Positions 12,334-24,290 of a DNA stretch of 64,000 nt are shown here, in pieces. The position numbers were made by a program, and so were the translations under genes. This stretch comes from Isoetes taiwanensis (Eukaryota; Streptophyta; Lycopodiopsida; Isoetales; Isoetaceae): NCBI GenBank assembly GCA_021234155.1, contig JAJEKV010000012.1, positions 3,971,789 to 4,035,788 on the forward strand, written 5' to 3'. The notes under the pieces are model-generated. The model was given only the letters and a program-made list of their open reading frames with translations, did no database searches and was not told the DNA's origin. The stretch's first letter is position 1; each line of letters begins with the position of its first letter.

Positions 12334-12786
12334 TTTTTTTTTGAAGGACTTGAGCCTTTATTATCCAGAGAAAGTTACAGAGTACAATGGGGACTAATAA
12401 CTCAGTGGAGAGAATGTCCACCAGAGCAAAACCACCCCACTCAAATACAACATCTAAACAATATGAAGAGCAAGCAAAAACTCATAAGTAAGTATGAATC
12501 TGAAGATAGTGCACCCAAATACGGCTCTTCACCTCATTAGCAATTGATGAGCACCTGAATGCTTTGACAATTCGTTGTTGGGCATCAAGAAGGACCTGTG
12601 CATCTGAACAAGCAAGACCTTTGAATATGAGAAGATTCCTTCTTTTCCAAATGGACCAGATGATCCATGCAGAAGCCAAATGAAACGCCCTTTCTGGCAA
12701 ATTATCCCAAGTACTTGGATAGACTGCTAATAACACCTGCTGGCTATTCAAATTGCAATGAAATAGGCCTTGAAGCCACAACCAAT
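12334..12786 (-). mobile_element. 5'-truncated LINE fragment (L1-type C terminus)
   Basis: On the - strand, 12482-12781 encodes ...WIIWSIWKRRNLLIFKG..., the signature of the C-terminal zf-RVT region of plant L1-like elements. The 3' end carries a short A tail (seen as nine T at 12334-12342). The fragment is bracketed by a 101-bp direct repeat (12233-12333 and 12787-12887), which is the end of the host MULE-like element duplicated at insertion. Confidence 0.8.
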
Positions 12787-12899
12787 CTGTGAAAGTTTTT
12801 GAATTAAGGGCATTTTGATAAATACTAGAAATATAGGGGCATTTTCACAAATATTAGGAAATACAAGGGCATTTTTTAAATTTTCCCTAATATATATAT

Positions 12900-14200
12900 A
12901 CGAAGCAACAGAAACATAATTGGGGATGAGATAAGAAAGGAGGCCTTGAGAACAAGCCCATAAAGGCCTCATTCATTGGAATTGGAATTGGAATGCCACA
13001 TGTGATTTTATGCTTAAAAACCTACCGATGGAAAAGTGTATTTACTGGTTTAGGGTATTGCCATTCAAATTTGTAAACCTCTGCTAAAAGCTTCTAAGTT
13101 GGAGGCAAATAACCTACATTCATTCCAAAAGATCCTCAAAAACATCTTAAGTTTCTCTTTCGCCAAAGATGACGATTCTTAATATGACTGGCTGAAGCCC
13201 TATGGAAGACCTAAGCAACCCGAATACTAAATTAAGATATTACCTGGATAAGAGATTGTTGAATCAATTTACCTACATTGCAAAAGTGTCTATGACATAA
13301 CATACCAAAATAATTCATTGTTGTGCTCGATAATGGAAATAGTAAATTAAAAATTGTTGGTATAATTGGTTGTTTAATAACAAAGATTTTTTTACTAGAC
13401 TGTAAGCAATTTATTTCGATGATTGTTTTATTTGATATTGTGCCATTTGTGATGTCGGTGTATGATTTTAATATTCCAAGCTATCTATGTTATTAGACAA
13501 GACATTTGTTAATGCTTGATACATATCATGACCATATGCATTTGATTTTATTTGTAGTATGAATGCATTATAAATTTAAATATAATAAGCAATTTATTTC
13601 GATGATTGTTTTGCTTGATGTTGTGCTACTTGTGATGTTGTTATTTGATTTTGTTGTTCCAATATACACATCGTGACCATATGCATTTGATTTCGTTTGT
13701 AATATGATGTGTTGGCTTGCCATAAATTAGAGCTCTAAATTTAGACTTGAGATATGCCACAAGTTGTCTAGCTTGTCAAGCTTGCGCCTTCTTATTGACT
13801 GAGGATTTCAAGGACGAGAACCTGTAGGGTTATTTTGAAAAAGGAATTTCTTGTGTGATTGTCACTCGCAAAAGTAAAACTTGGTTATTGTTATGAGATG
13901 TTGAGCGGAAAGGAATTGGATCTCACTTAGAGCAATTGAAATTGAATGATTATAGCCAGTTCATTTGAGCATTGCTTTACTAAGCCTGTGATGTATATCT
14001 TTTTCCATTCGAAGGTATTTATGTTATTGAAGCATATACGAGGTATGTCATATGGCTACTTGATACTTGCCATCACGAAATGCATTTGATCTTGTTTCTA
14101 ATGTATGTTGGCTCGATGAAAACGATTTATGAGTGTGATTTATAGACACCCTCAATTTCCACTTGGAAAAGTAAGACAATTGTCAGCTTCTCAAAACATT
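12900..14200. other. AT-rich spacer with diverged duplications
   Basis: No gene is seen. A segment of about 110-150 bp containing ATTTATTTCGATGATTGTTT and CCATATGCATTTGATTT occurs at about 13405-13560 and again at 13588-13705. A third, weaker copy (GCATTTGATCTTGTTTC) lies near 14000-14110. Confidence 0.5.
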
Positions 14201-14210
14201 CGCATGTTGA

Positions 14211-14480
14211 AGGCTTTCAGACAGGGGTCTGTAAGGAGGAGACCATTGCCACTATTCATCTGAGACAAGCATCTATAAGGTGATAGAGGTTGCACTAGAG
14301 GCTGCGCTTGAATTCTGCATCTGGATACTTCGGACGGGTGTCTGTAAGGTGATAAAGCCTGCACCTGCTTCTTAGACGTGGAAGCTTTCAGACGAGCATC
14401 TGTAAGGGGGCAGAGGTTGTGTGTGATCAAAGTGCTTGGAGGCTTTCAGACAAGCATCTGTAGGGTGATACCCTAATCAT
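14211..14480 (+). repeat. Degenerate tandem repeat in LINE 5' leader
   Basis: The word GGCTTTCAGACAAGCATCTG and variants, each followed by TAAGG or TAGGG and a GATA or GAGA run, recur four to five times at uneven spacing of about 50-70 bases. It stands where the LINE 5' UTR would be; promoter monomers are one possible reading. Confidence 0.6.
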
Positions 14481-16157
14481 GGCAACTCCAGTGATAGACG
14501 AGCCGGATGAGCCCTGCATCCCTTCATCCCACTCCACTGATATGCATGTGGATGGTGCTGACGCGTAGTCCCCTCTACCTAATGCAAACATGGCAGTAAA
14601 ACTTCTCCTGGAAGGGTACATAGATGTCATCCCCAATCGCAGACCAGATGACATAGGCAAAATTGATAGGTGCACACTCAAAAAAGAAGCGCGGGCAAAG
14701 TCTCGTGCAACAAGCATAGCTCGACAGGCATATGATAGATAATCTAGCCTAGCAGCAAGCCATATATTGCATCACCGCCATCAAACCAGGCAGTTGAGGA
14801 GCACCTGAAAGAGGTTCAAGCAATGGTAGAGGGCAACACAGCTCGAATTGCTTGCTTGGCAGAGGAGATGCAAGCCTCTGCACCCAGAGGCAGCTGGCTA
14901 CGAAAAGCAGCGTGTTTCCAGCATGGAGACCCGCCTGCAGCAGCTAGAGAATGCCCTTCACCTAGTGCACTCTGAAAGGCGAAGGACAAGAAGAGTCTTA
15001 CTGACATGCAGGCTCGCATGGATTCCTTGTCCACCGCCATTGAAACCATGACACAGAACAGACAATGTGCTAAGCAGGAGACAATGGTAACCATCTCCCG
15101 CCTTCGATCAGAAGCTGAGGAGGCTGCTACTATGATGCGAAGAGTCCAGGTCGCCTTTAAAGAGAGCCAGTCACAATTGAGAGCCCTTCAAAGTCGGGTC
15201 GAGACACAGGAAGTGGCCTCATCTGCAATGAACCTTATGTTGGACTCCCGCTTATAAAACTGGAGCATAGCTCCGCAGCTCGAGATCAGAAGGTGTAGGA
15301 GCTGCAAGCAACCATCGCTCAAAAAAGCAAGGGCCTCCATGCAGAGGATCATGAGTAGTTGCAGCAGTGCATGTGTGAATTGGCAAGACATCAACAATTC
15401 CAGCAGGAGCTAAGCTCCCGGCTTTGGAAAGAAGAGACCACTACATCTGCTATGACAGTCCTACTTGCCCAAAGGTCTGCACGACATCAGCCAGAACTGC
15501 CTATTGTTGCACCACTAAGCTGCCCCATGCCACCACTGCCCCAACATAGGCCACAGCCTATGCTCCACCGACGGCAAACAACATCTGTTACACTGGGCAG
15601 CATTGATTCAAAGATCAAGGAGCTCCATGAGCTGAGACGGAGAAGCCATAAGAGATAGGGGATGACCTCATTAACTAGCTCCAGATGTTGATCCTTGCTT
15701 GAATGACGTTTCACGCATTGATACACATTATTAGGGCGAGCCGCCATGATATCCAGCATCCAGACCGCTCCCGGGTAGTCACATTCATAGTACGGTAGTG
15801 AAAGCAGTCATCCTGCACCAAGGCAGGCAGCTGAAGGGGACTGCCCTATATATTGACCGAGACCTGATCCCCGCACAACAAAAAGACCGCAGGCTTGAGT
15901 TGGCCAAAGTTAAAGGCATTTCCAGACAGGGAAGAGCTGCGGGACTGATCCGGGGCAAGATGCAAATATTCAGGCCATCAAATGTTGTTACGACTCCAGC
16001 AGCTCCTGACCATGCCTTTCCTTTACCCACTACAGCTGCACGTCCTGCTCTAGTTGCCTCACCTGCTGCTCGCGCATCTCATGTTGCTTCCACTTCTACC
16101 ATCCCCCTTTCTGCTGCTACCATTGAATCTGCACTTGGGGCTCCTGCCAACAAATAG
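14480..16157 (+). pseudogene. LINE ORF1 remnant, copy 1
   Basis: Broken open segments in changing frames run from ATGGCAACTCC at 14480. The middle (about 15006-15257) is a long coiled coil rich in Q, E, R and A heptads. The last part (15798-15960; KAVILHQGRQLKGTALYIDR) matches in position and pattern the basic RNA-binding C terminus of ORF1 in the LINE at 60.4 kb (HVVKQRFTLKGKFIWVNDD). Several stops and frameshifts prevent translation. Confidence 0.7.
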
Positions 16158-16159
16158 GA

Positions 16160-18440
16160 ATTGTGCCTCCGCATGGTCTCCTGGAATTGTCAGGGTTTCC
16201 CGCGGCAGAAGGGGGATAGTCTCAACTCGGTTGCCACAGACATAGATCTCATCTTCCTCATAGAACATGGGAGCATGCAGGACACAGGATACCCGACTTG
16301 CTAGGATATCAGTGCTGCTCAATCTTCAATGATTGCACAGAAAAGCAGGGAATGTGGGGGTTGCCTGCTCTGAACAACCTTGGCACAGTCAATCTCCTTG
16401 GTCAAGACGGACATGCACAATCGGTACCTGTGGGTGCATGTGCAAAACTGTAGTAGCAGACATCTCTTTGTGGCAGCCTGCTACTTCCCACATGCAGAGA
16501 GCAACTTCTATCACACCCACTTGGATGTGGATAGATTGGACCCCTATGTCGATCTATATGATGACATACAGCAGTATAAGCAATTGGGCAGTGTCATACT
16601 CCTTGGAGACTTCAATGCACGCACCGGGGTAGAATGAGATTTGATCCCTTGACTGATGATGTGTTGCAGTTTCATCTGCAGAAGGAGCTTGGCCATGGAC
16701 ATCAAATGATAATCAGGTCACGCGCTATGGTAGGCATTTTGACATGGTAATTTGCAATGGACTGGCACAATGGTCGTCCTTTCGCAAGAGCACTTGTAGG
16801 CAGGAAAACCAGGGGGGGATCTAGTGTGGCGGGCTATGTGCTGGTGCCTGAGTAGGATATGCAAGTCATCAAGCACTTCCAGGTGGGAACAACTAATAGG
16901 GGAGGTCGACTCAGACCATCTACCACTTTACTTGCAACTGGCTTGGCAGGTCATGCGAACCTCCTATGTGACAACTCCTTATATGCCTCAGCTGTGATTG
17001 GATTATGAATATGCAGGGGCTTATGCTCAGATGTTTGTAGATGACGTAGCAGAAATTTTGCAGCACCCTACACTAGGGCAACAGACAGGCTAGCTGATTG
17101 ACGTGCTTAAGACTGCTGGGGAAACATGCTTTGGGATAAGCCACTCTCGACGGACCTCTAGGACCACAACCTTCCCACGTAATCAATGGTTTGATGCAGA
17201 CTGCAAGGAACACAAACACTGGATCCGGCAGGCCTCAAACCCTGCTTTACGTCCACACGTAGTCAGACATCTTCCTTAAAGCTAAGAAAGCCAGGTACAT
17301 CGTAGCGCATCAAAGGGAAATGTTCTACCTCCTGAAACGTGACCCCAGGACCTTTTGGCGAAGGGTTCTCAGAAAGCCAGTACAGCCCATAGGGAACATC
17401 ACTCCCGAGTAGTGGAGGCAATACTTGCAACAACTATATGACCCTTAGGATGCACAAGTAGCATTACCCCTGCGAGAAGGCCCAGTGTTGGAAATCACAG
17501 AGTCAGACGTGGACCAAAGCTTACAGCGTCTTGCCAAAGGGAAAGCACCAGACCCGGATGGTATGCAGGCAGAATTGCTCAAATGGGCAGGGCCATCCAT
17601 AATATTGGTGCTGACTGCCTTGTTCAACAAGGCACTACGGGAAGGCTTCCGACTGCAGTGGACCAATAGCAGAGTTGTTCCCATCTATAAGGTAGGCGAC
17701 CCTCACTACCCAACCAATTGCCGAACAATCGTGGTTAGTTCGGTGTTTGCAAAACTGCTAGCTGGGATTCTCGAGAGAGTTGACAGGCTGGGCAGAGGCA
17801 GCAGAGGTGCGGGCCCTCAGCCAGGCAGAATTCAAGCCCCGACACTCAACCATTAACCACATCTTCATGCTCTGGTTGAAGACAACAGGAACCGCCGACA
17901 GGACTATATTGTTGCTTCGTGGACTTTGTGAAGGCCTTTGACACTGTGCCTCCTGAAAGCTATGGGCAAGATTGCAACAGCTGAGGGTTCCTGTAGATTT
18001 GCAGAATGCAGTGTACAACTTATATGAGAGATGCTCGGGCCAATTGCAGCCGACAAGCCAGCCATTCGATAGTAGTATTGGGGTTCGCTAGGGGTGCCCT
18101 CTCTCTCCAACATTATTTGGGCTTTATATTGATCAGCTGGAGAGCTGGCTTGCTGACAATGGGGGCGACGAAGCTCACCTTCTGCACCGGATCATCAGGC
18201 AGTTAATATATGCCGATGATGTGGACCTCCTAGCTTACACACCACCAAACATGCAGTGCCATCTTGATGCTCTGGACATATTCTACCAAATGACTGATAT
18301 GCGCGTCAACCTGGCCAAGACTAAGGTGGTCCTCATATCATCCTCACGTGAGCCGAGGATCCCCTCCTTCAGTTATCGAGGCCAAAATGTGGAAGTGGCA
18401 GCCACATACAAATATTTGGGAGTGAAGTTTCCTTCTACTA
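16160..18440 (+). pseudogene. LINE ORF2 remnant (endonuclease plus RT), copy 1
   Basis: The endonuclease opens near 16170 with SWNCQGFPR and has LGDFNARTG at about 16600. The RT begins near 17485 with GKAPDPDGMQAELLKWAGP, followed by RVVPIYK and, after frame breaks, YADDVDLLA at about 18208 and the NLAKTKVV and YKYLGV blocks at 18310-18425. The order is that of an APE-type non-LTR element. Stops are frequent, and the stretch between RT motifs holds frameshifts. Confidence 0.85.
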
Positions 18441-18620
18441 TGCACTACCTGTACAGTTTGACAGCATTCTTATTACTGCGATGGTTTTTTCCTCGAAAAC
18501 CCTACGGGGCGGGGTAACCCGGATAGTAATAAGTTTGCTGTGCTCCTTCATTGGGTCCCATAGGCCGATTGGTCTCCGTGGATGATAAAAATCATTCTTT
18601 CTTCTTTCTTCTTTAAAACT

Positions 18621-19432
18621 CTTATGTTTTGTGCTATTTAATTTTATCCTCTAAAATCAAAGGAGGGGAGGGGGATAATCCATAAAGAAGCATATATAAT
18701 TTCATCGCCATGACTGAGCCTTCTCCTCCTCGAACTGGTCATTAGATGATGGCACAAAACATCAGAGCACGCACTTCTAGATCTTGTCAGTGCCCTAATG
18801 AGTATGGCACGGCTTCATACATTCTTGGCGTGTTGGGTATTCGCCTTTCAACTGTTGAACTAGCAACAATGAGCTTATTTTTACAATATATTTGATTTTC
18901 TAGAGTCATCACTACAAATGTCTTTGCCTTGAAACCATTCAAAGTTGGGAGTTTTGAATTCTACTAGTAATGGTTGTATTGGTTCTATTGTTTTGGGTCC
19001 ATGGCCCATTGGCCTCCATAAAAACAAAAAACTAGTTCTATTCTACAACAAAAATTTGCCTTTTGAATTTTAAGAATTAATCAACTATTTTTGTGAGAGA
19101 AACTTTCAACTTCTTGCTTTGTCTATAAGTTCTTCTCAAGTATAAAGGACAAAGAAGCCCATGTAAAATCATGATATATCTTGTCCATCATTCATCATTT
19201 CATGATCCTTTAAAGGATTTGTGCAAAATATATATCTAATAGTTGACTTGGGGAAATTTTTCTTGAAGGTTCCCCTCCCCCTCCTCTTGTTTTGTGCGTG
19301 ACGGCAAAGAGAGTTAAATACCCCAAAAAAAGTTAGAATTTAAGAACTTGCACCTCACAACTGAGAATGAATAAACATTTCATGAGACATAAGGCACATT
19401 TCAATTTATAATTCATATGAGTTAATATTAAC
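18621..19432. other. Spacer, no gene seen
   Basis: AT-rich sequence with no convincing exon. A short piece at about 18998-19030 (GGGTCCATGGCCCATTGGCC) resembles the LINE 3' UTR word at 18557, so another LINE tail may be present. Confidence 0.4.
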
Positions 19433-19550
19433 ATATGGAAATAATTTGAAAGGATTTCTGTGAAACTGGATGATGTATAAATGCAATCTAGGATTATGGT
19501 TCAATATCTTGGCTAGAACATACATCAAAGGTTTTTCATGGAGTATATTG
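19433..19550 (+). repeat. Direct repeat flanking Helitron fragment (left copy)
   Basis: About 118 bp from ATATGGAAATAA through GATGATGTATAAATGCAATC to CATGGAGTATATTG. The same sequence occurs at 20753-20884 with a 14-base difference near its start. The two copies bracket the Helitron-derived segment. Confidence 0.85.
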
Positions 19551-19566
19551 GAGATGGCAAATATTA

Positions 19567-20390
19567 ATGCTAGCTGACTCTGGCCCAGAAGACAATTTGA
19601 GAGACATTGTGGTACATTCTAGTTGGCATACAGGGATCCAACAAGTGAACAAATCAAAGGGCGTAACCATCTTGCAATTCTATAAGTATCATCTACAGGT
19701 ACGCTGTGACGCATTATCACTATTGCATATCGCATGGAGGTTTGAGTACATCTGTGACATGTTTACTCAGATGTGGCAGTCAAGATTGGATTGGGTACAA
19801 CTAAATCAGGCTCAACTACGTAGTGAATTGTATAGGGGTATTGTGGCTTCCACCGGGCACGATGGGACCTCCATTGGGCGTCGTGTCATTCTACCAGCGA
19901 TATTTATTGGAAGGTCACGTTACATGACTCAGCTCTACCAAGATGCGATGGCAATTGTTCGAGAGCTTGGCCGACCAGATTTGTTCATCACTATGACTGC
20001 CAATCCAAAGTGGCCAGAAATAATGAGGGAGCTCCTAAATGGCCAGGACACTTCTGACAGACCTGATTTAGTAGCACGTGCCTTCTACTTAAAGTTGAAG
20101 GAGCTATTAGAGATTGTGTCACACGTGTTGCTATGTTGGAGTAAAAAAAAGTCCCCTCGAGGTATACATGCAGGGGAACTTGCTTCAGGTCAGGAGACAT
20201 CACAACATTTGTGATGGGAGATGGTTTAAGACTTGGGCATCGATCCCACATGATGCAGTTGGTGATTACGAGCTTCCTGAGTTTCTAACAAACTATAACG
20301 TTGTTGTTGGTAGACCTGAGTCGCGCGTGTGGGACATGGTATCAGAGCATGTTTACACATTCATGTTCGCCACCATAGGCACGATGTGAG
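19567..20390 (+). pseudogene. Helitron Rep N-terminal (Helitron_like_N) fragment
   Basis: Helitrons are rolling-circle transposons encoding a Rep/helicase. This open segment of about 200 codons matches the Helitron_like_N region: QSRLDWVQLNQAQLRSELYR, then RRVILPAIFIGRSRYMTQLY, QDAMAIVRELGRPDLFIT and NPKWPEI, and DRPDLVARAFYLKLK. Frame is lost at about 20140, just before the place where the HUH Rep motif should appear. A further remnant is at 20210-20389. No helicase is present, so it cannot act alone. Confidence 0.85.
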
Positions 20391-20752
20391 GAGCTTCTAT
20401 ACCTATCAACTTTGCAACTGAGCTCCACATCGAGCCGACAGATATTCCTAGAGTTCTTTGGGACAGGTTCTTCATGATGTGGATCCATTGAGAGACATAA
20501 CCTCTATTTGCACCAAAAATATTTTGTATCTGCATGTAGACCAAGTATATTTATTTAACATTTTGTTTGAACTTTTTATTATGTGTACACTTTAAAGGTA
20601 GAGTTTGTTCACTATCTATATGTGTCTATTGCATCGAAACATATATTGCCTTGAATGCATTGCACATGTTCATGACACAACCATGACTAACGCACATAAA
20701 TGCCTTTACATGTCTATGACTAATGCCCGGCATCGCCAGGCACACGTTTCCA

Positions 20753-20884
20753 ATATGGAAATAAGTTGAAAGAAATATATTGTGATCGATTTCTGTGAAA
20801 TCAGATGATGTATAAATGCAATCTAGGATTATGGTTCAATATCTTGGCTAGAACATACATCAAATGTTTTCATGGAGTATATTG
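20753..20884 (+). repeat. Direct repeat flanking Helitron fragment (right copy)
   Basis: Right copy of the repeat at 19433-19550, in the same orientation. Between them lie the Helitron fragment and about 360 bp of AT-rich DNA that includes an imperfect hairpin TGCCCGGC-atc-GCCAGGCA at about 20724. Confidence 0.85.
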
Positions 20885-20939
20885 TTGTTTTGTTGTTCTA
20901 GCCAAGAAATCTGCACATAGCTGTTGATATTAGACTTGG

Positions 20940-22270
20940 AGAGCTTGTTCAAGGCTGACTTCTGCTTCCTTCCTCAACCTTGTTCCGTCTGTAGTACCGG
21001 TCCTACTGCCTTGTTCAAGAGGGCATTATAGCAAGGTTTCTCCCTGCAGTGGACTACTAGCAATGTTGTTCCCATCTACAAGCTAGGTGATCTGCACTAC
21101 CTAGCCAATTACTGAACAATCATGGTCAGTTCGATGTCTCCAAAACTGCTAGCTAGAATTCTATGCTTAGGCCTGCAGTCAAGAGGCCAACCATTCAACA
21201 GCAGCATTGAGGTCCCCCAGGGATGCCCTCTCTCCCCAACATTGTTTGGGTTTTACATTGATCAGTTGGAGAGCTGGCTTGCTGACAGTGGGGGTGGCAG
21301 AGATTAACTTTTGCACCATATCATTAGGCACCTGATGATGTAGACCTCCTAGCTTACACTCAGGAGGACATGCAATGCCATTTGGATGCCCTGGACAGAT
21401 TATGCCAGGCCACTGACATGCGCATCAATCTGGCCAAGACTAAGGTGGTCCACAGCTCATCTTCACATCAGCTAAGGCTTCCCTCATTTACTTATCGGGG
21501 ACAAAATATGGAGGTGACACCCACCTACAAGTATTTGGGAGTAGAGTTACCTTCTAGAATATACTGGGACACTTCCATCCCATTGCAAGTGGTAGTGGAC
21601 TATATACAATGCAGAACAATAGTCACAGGGCAGAGTTGTATGATTGGACCCATCAATTGCACCTATTTAGGGTCTTGGTGAAATCCGTTCTTCTATATGG
21701 AGTCGAAATCTAGGGCCCAATGGTGTCCCTTGCTACCTGGAAGACTTGGAGCACCCTTCTTGACATGAGCACTAGGAGTGAAATCCACGGTTCCATATTA
21801 AATTTTGCTGCAGGAGACAGGTTTCTTGCCTCTTCAGAAAGCAGTCCCTGATCGTCTATTTTCAAAAGGTGGGCAACATGGATGATGCTCGTCCACCTTG
21901 GCTTACACCGTGGCAATAGGCCTGCAGCGCCTCAAGGCCTGCTGGAAGGAAAAGAGAGCTTTGTAGCTCGCGAAATGGAATGTGTGAGAGCACAGATGCA
22001 TAGAGGAAGAACAAAAGTGTATCGCCATAGCTTAAGGCAGTACCTTGATGCTTGCTTCCTCAACAAGCTTTGGGATGCCAGCACCCTTGAATTAAGACCA
22101 TGTAACGCTCAATGCCTCGATTCACACAAGTGCACACCATATGCAGATGATTACGGAGCCACATTAAGATAGGCTTTGCCAGTGCTACCAAGTGGGAAAG
22201 ACAAGATTCTAATGAATGTAGGTCTCCTACAGGTGATAATATTATGATATGCAATCTCAGCTTCATTCAA
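20940..22270 (+). mobile_element. Decayed LINE, copy 2 (RT and C terminus only)
   Basis: This is the same family as the copy at 14-18 kb. It holds RT pieces GCPLSPTLFGFYIDQLESWL (21215-21280), MQCHLDALDRLCQATDM and NLAKTKVV (21370-21450) and YKYLGVELPS (21525), then a C-terminal stretch at 21880-22170. The YADD block is damaged (the sequence before GATGTAGACCTCCTAGC is shortened). The 5' half is missing. Confidence 0.85.
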
Positions 22271-24113
22271 AGATGTTGGTAATCTCCATGCTCTGCCTTT
22301 GTCTATGTTCTTGTGTAATATATTTATTTATATGTCTTTGAAGACACTGCTCCCAGTGGACTTGATGGGTAGAATGTTTCTATATTGAGACGGAAACCAT
22401 AGAATTGTTGCATGGGTGGAAGTAGTTTGATAAAGAATGAACCATTAGCATTTCTGCTTCTTTTATTGATGTTAAAAAGTGCTATATAATGCTACTTGTA
22501 TTTGCTCTAAATAGAATCAATAGTAAATGGTTCACATTTTTTGGGTTGCCCGAAGGGCAAACCTTGGAGGAGGCAGGTCGATCGAATATTTTGTTGATAT
22601 ACTAATTGAATGGTTGGGATTGGATATTTTTCACTAATGGATGGCTGAGGTTGAAGTTTTCTATGCGTTATTTGAAGTTATTAGTTCATGCGGTTGGCAT
22701 TGATCTTCGTGAGCTTTCGTTAGGGTGCCATCCCGTCGTTGAAGTACTCCCCCCAATGCCTACTCTTGTAATGTCTTGATCATCTCTCTAGTTGTTATCA
22801 TTTCGACTTTGATTGTGGCTTCCCTTTCCTTCTCCAACATTCTTAGGAGCTTCATTAAGGGGCCTTTGGAGGTAGTGACGGCAATCTAGCCATGGGATCT
22901 CGGATCTGGCACCAGCGGTCCAAGAGTTCCCATTACATCTCCAATGTTATTGCATTTGGCATTTACCTATGTGACTTTCCAAGATAATATATGGTATACA
23001 TACGTGTATTACACTGCCACGTCACTAGCTCATGTCCAGCACAACAGTATGTACATGACCTCTGCAAGGGGTTGTCATGGGAACCTATTATATAGACGTG
23101 TGAATATAACTGCATGTGGCCACGTGGCAATACCCCAATGAGCTCTAGGGCCCATTAAATTCCAACCCTAAAAGCGTGGAGCTAAAAGAGGCAAGAATTA
23201 GACCTTTTCGAATTTCAGCATCAAGAGCATGCATTGCTCAAGCGCCTGACTCATTCCGGCCTGTCAGCAGCAGTGAAGTTCACATTCTGCCCTTGGCATG
23301 TAGCATCTACGAGGGGAATATTGTGGGCTAGGCCTAATAACATGCAACTGTGTGTGGGCAAGGTATGGGCTCGGCACCTCCTAGTTGATGTGTCACCTCA
23401 ATGGGGTTCAAGTCGTGTACGAGCATGGGAAACCATGGCTCTCTAGCTCATATGTAGCTGGCATGGACCTTCTGGATGGGAGATCCCCTTTTGCCTCATC
23501 AGAACTGGGGAGATGCAACCCAGGAGTAGCCCCTTCAGCTATGCCCCTGGCAGGCTACGGTCAAGTCCCAAGGCTTATCAGCCTATCTGCAAAGTATTCA
23601 TAGGAGAGACGACTGCAGTAGAGTACCCAACGGCCAAGTTCTTATGCCAGCCAAATCCATTGCCATGAATTCTGTCTGCAATGACTTCTGGAGAATCAAG
23701 CTATTAGTCGACCGCCATGAGCCTGAACCTATGTAGGATTTCCCTTGTTGATGCTATTGTTGTCGTTGTACATGTTATGCTATGATGTTATTATGCTGAT
23801 TCCAGCCTTCGAGATGGTTACGTATATGTAATATGATGTTACGTGCTCATGTATATATGCTTCCGCAGCTGGGTCAATGCTGAGGGAGATGGGATGAATG
23901 ACACGTCTATTCTTCCCACGTCTGATTCTTGCTCACCATCAAGATTCTGACATCAGATAGACAACCTCATGTTGGCGAGCTTGTACTGACAGGAGAGAAT
24001 CTTCTGTTCGTATATGGTCAGGACATCGTATACAAGCAGGGGCGTCACACACCTGGGATTGATCTATTGATTTCTTTTTCTCCTGTTTCACGAAACAATG
24101 AGCTAGGCAGAAG
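22271..24113. other. Spacer, no gene supported
   Basis: No recognisable protein. 22870-23600 is moderately GC-rich with open stretches in the + frames and a TATA-like CTATTATATAGACG at about 23080; it might be an LTR or a promoter remnant, but no second copy is in the window. Confidence 0.4.
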
Positions 24114-24176
24114 TGTTGGAATGTTGGAGTATGTGTAATGGGCACAAATGAAGAATGAGTGCTAAAGCCCATCAAA

Positions 24177-24248
24177 GGGATGGTAGCTCAGTGGTAGAGT
24201 ACTTGGCTTGCAAGCAAGAGGTCTTAGGTCCGATCCCCAGCCTGTCCA
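24177..24248 (+). tRNA. tRNA-Ala(TGC)-like sequence inside the LTR
   Basis: The cloverleaf can be laid out: acceptor GGGATGG/CCTGTCC (five of seven pairs counting one G-U), D arm GCTC..GAGT, anticodon arm CTTGG-CTTGCAA-GCAAG with anticodon TGC at 24209-24211, T arm TTAGG-TCCGATC-CCCAG. Internal pol III boxes are good: A box TAGCTCAGTGG and B box GGTCCGATCCC. Mismatches in three stems make a working tRNA doubtful; it looks like a tRNA-derived promoter module. It lies wholly within the 164-bp LTR. Confidence 0.75.
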
Positions 24249-24277
24249 CCCGATCAAAGGAGACGCATTTCTCAACA

Positions 24278-24290
24278 TGGCATCAGAGCC
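24278..24290 (+). promoter_or_regulatory. Primer binding site (initiator Met tRNA) of the TRIM
   Basis: TGGCATCAGAGCC begins at the base after the LTR terminal CA and matches the 3' end of plant initiator tRNA-Met except for one base. This placement fixes the LTR boundary. Confidence 0.85.

Larger units (their letters stand above)
9965..12887. mobile_element. Non-autonomous MULE-like element with nested insertions
   Basis: The ends are long imperfect inverted repeats: the left starts GGGAAAATTTTAAAAATGCC and the right is its reverse complement ending ...AAATTTTCCC. Similarity runs for about 80 bases through repeated ATGCCC words. Both sides are flanked by TAATATATA (9956-9964 and 12888-12896), a 9-bp target duplication typical of Mutator-like elements. 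No transposase is seen. A hAT-like element (10113-11508) and a LINE fragment (12334-12786) are nested inside. The remaining body (about 11517-12232) has no recognised product. Confidence 0.8.
14211..18620 (+). mobile_element. Decayed LINE (non-LTR retrotransposon), copy 1
   Basis: The element reads on the + strand: a repeat-like 5' leader (14211-14480), an ORF1-like coiled-coil region, an APE-type endonuclease, reverse transcriptase, then a 3' UTR. The protein order and sequence match the better LINE at 57-61 kb, for example the shared LKWAGP and RVVP blocks in the RT. The 3' UTR (about 18466-18600, with GGGTCCCATAGGCC and TTGGTCTCCGTGGA) recurs inverted at 36800-36920. Many stops and frameshifts and a deletion after the RT make it dead. 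Confidence 0.85.

Noticed and set aside
12149-12421. 90-residue open frame on the - strand
   Set aside because: It spans the MULE terminal repeat and LINE tail junction; the same residues recur at 12748-12972 only because the repeat is duplicated.
20724-20745. Helitron 3' terminal hairpin
   Set aside because: The hairpin TGCCCGGC/GCCAGGCA has a mismatch, and no CTRR end follows within about 12 bases.
24177-24248. A working nuclear tRNA-Ala gene
   Set aside because: Mismatches in acceptor, anticodon and T stems, and its place inside an LTR, make a promoter-like relic more likely.
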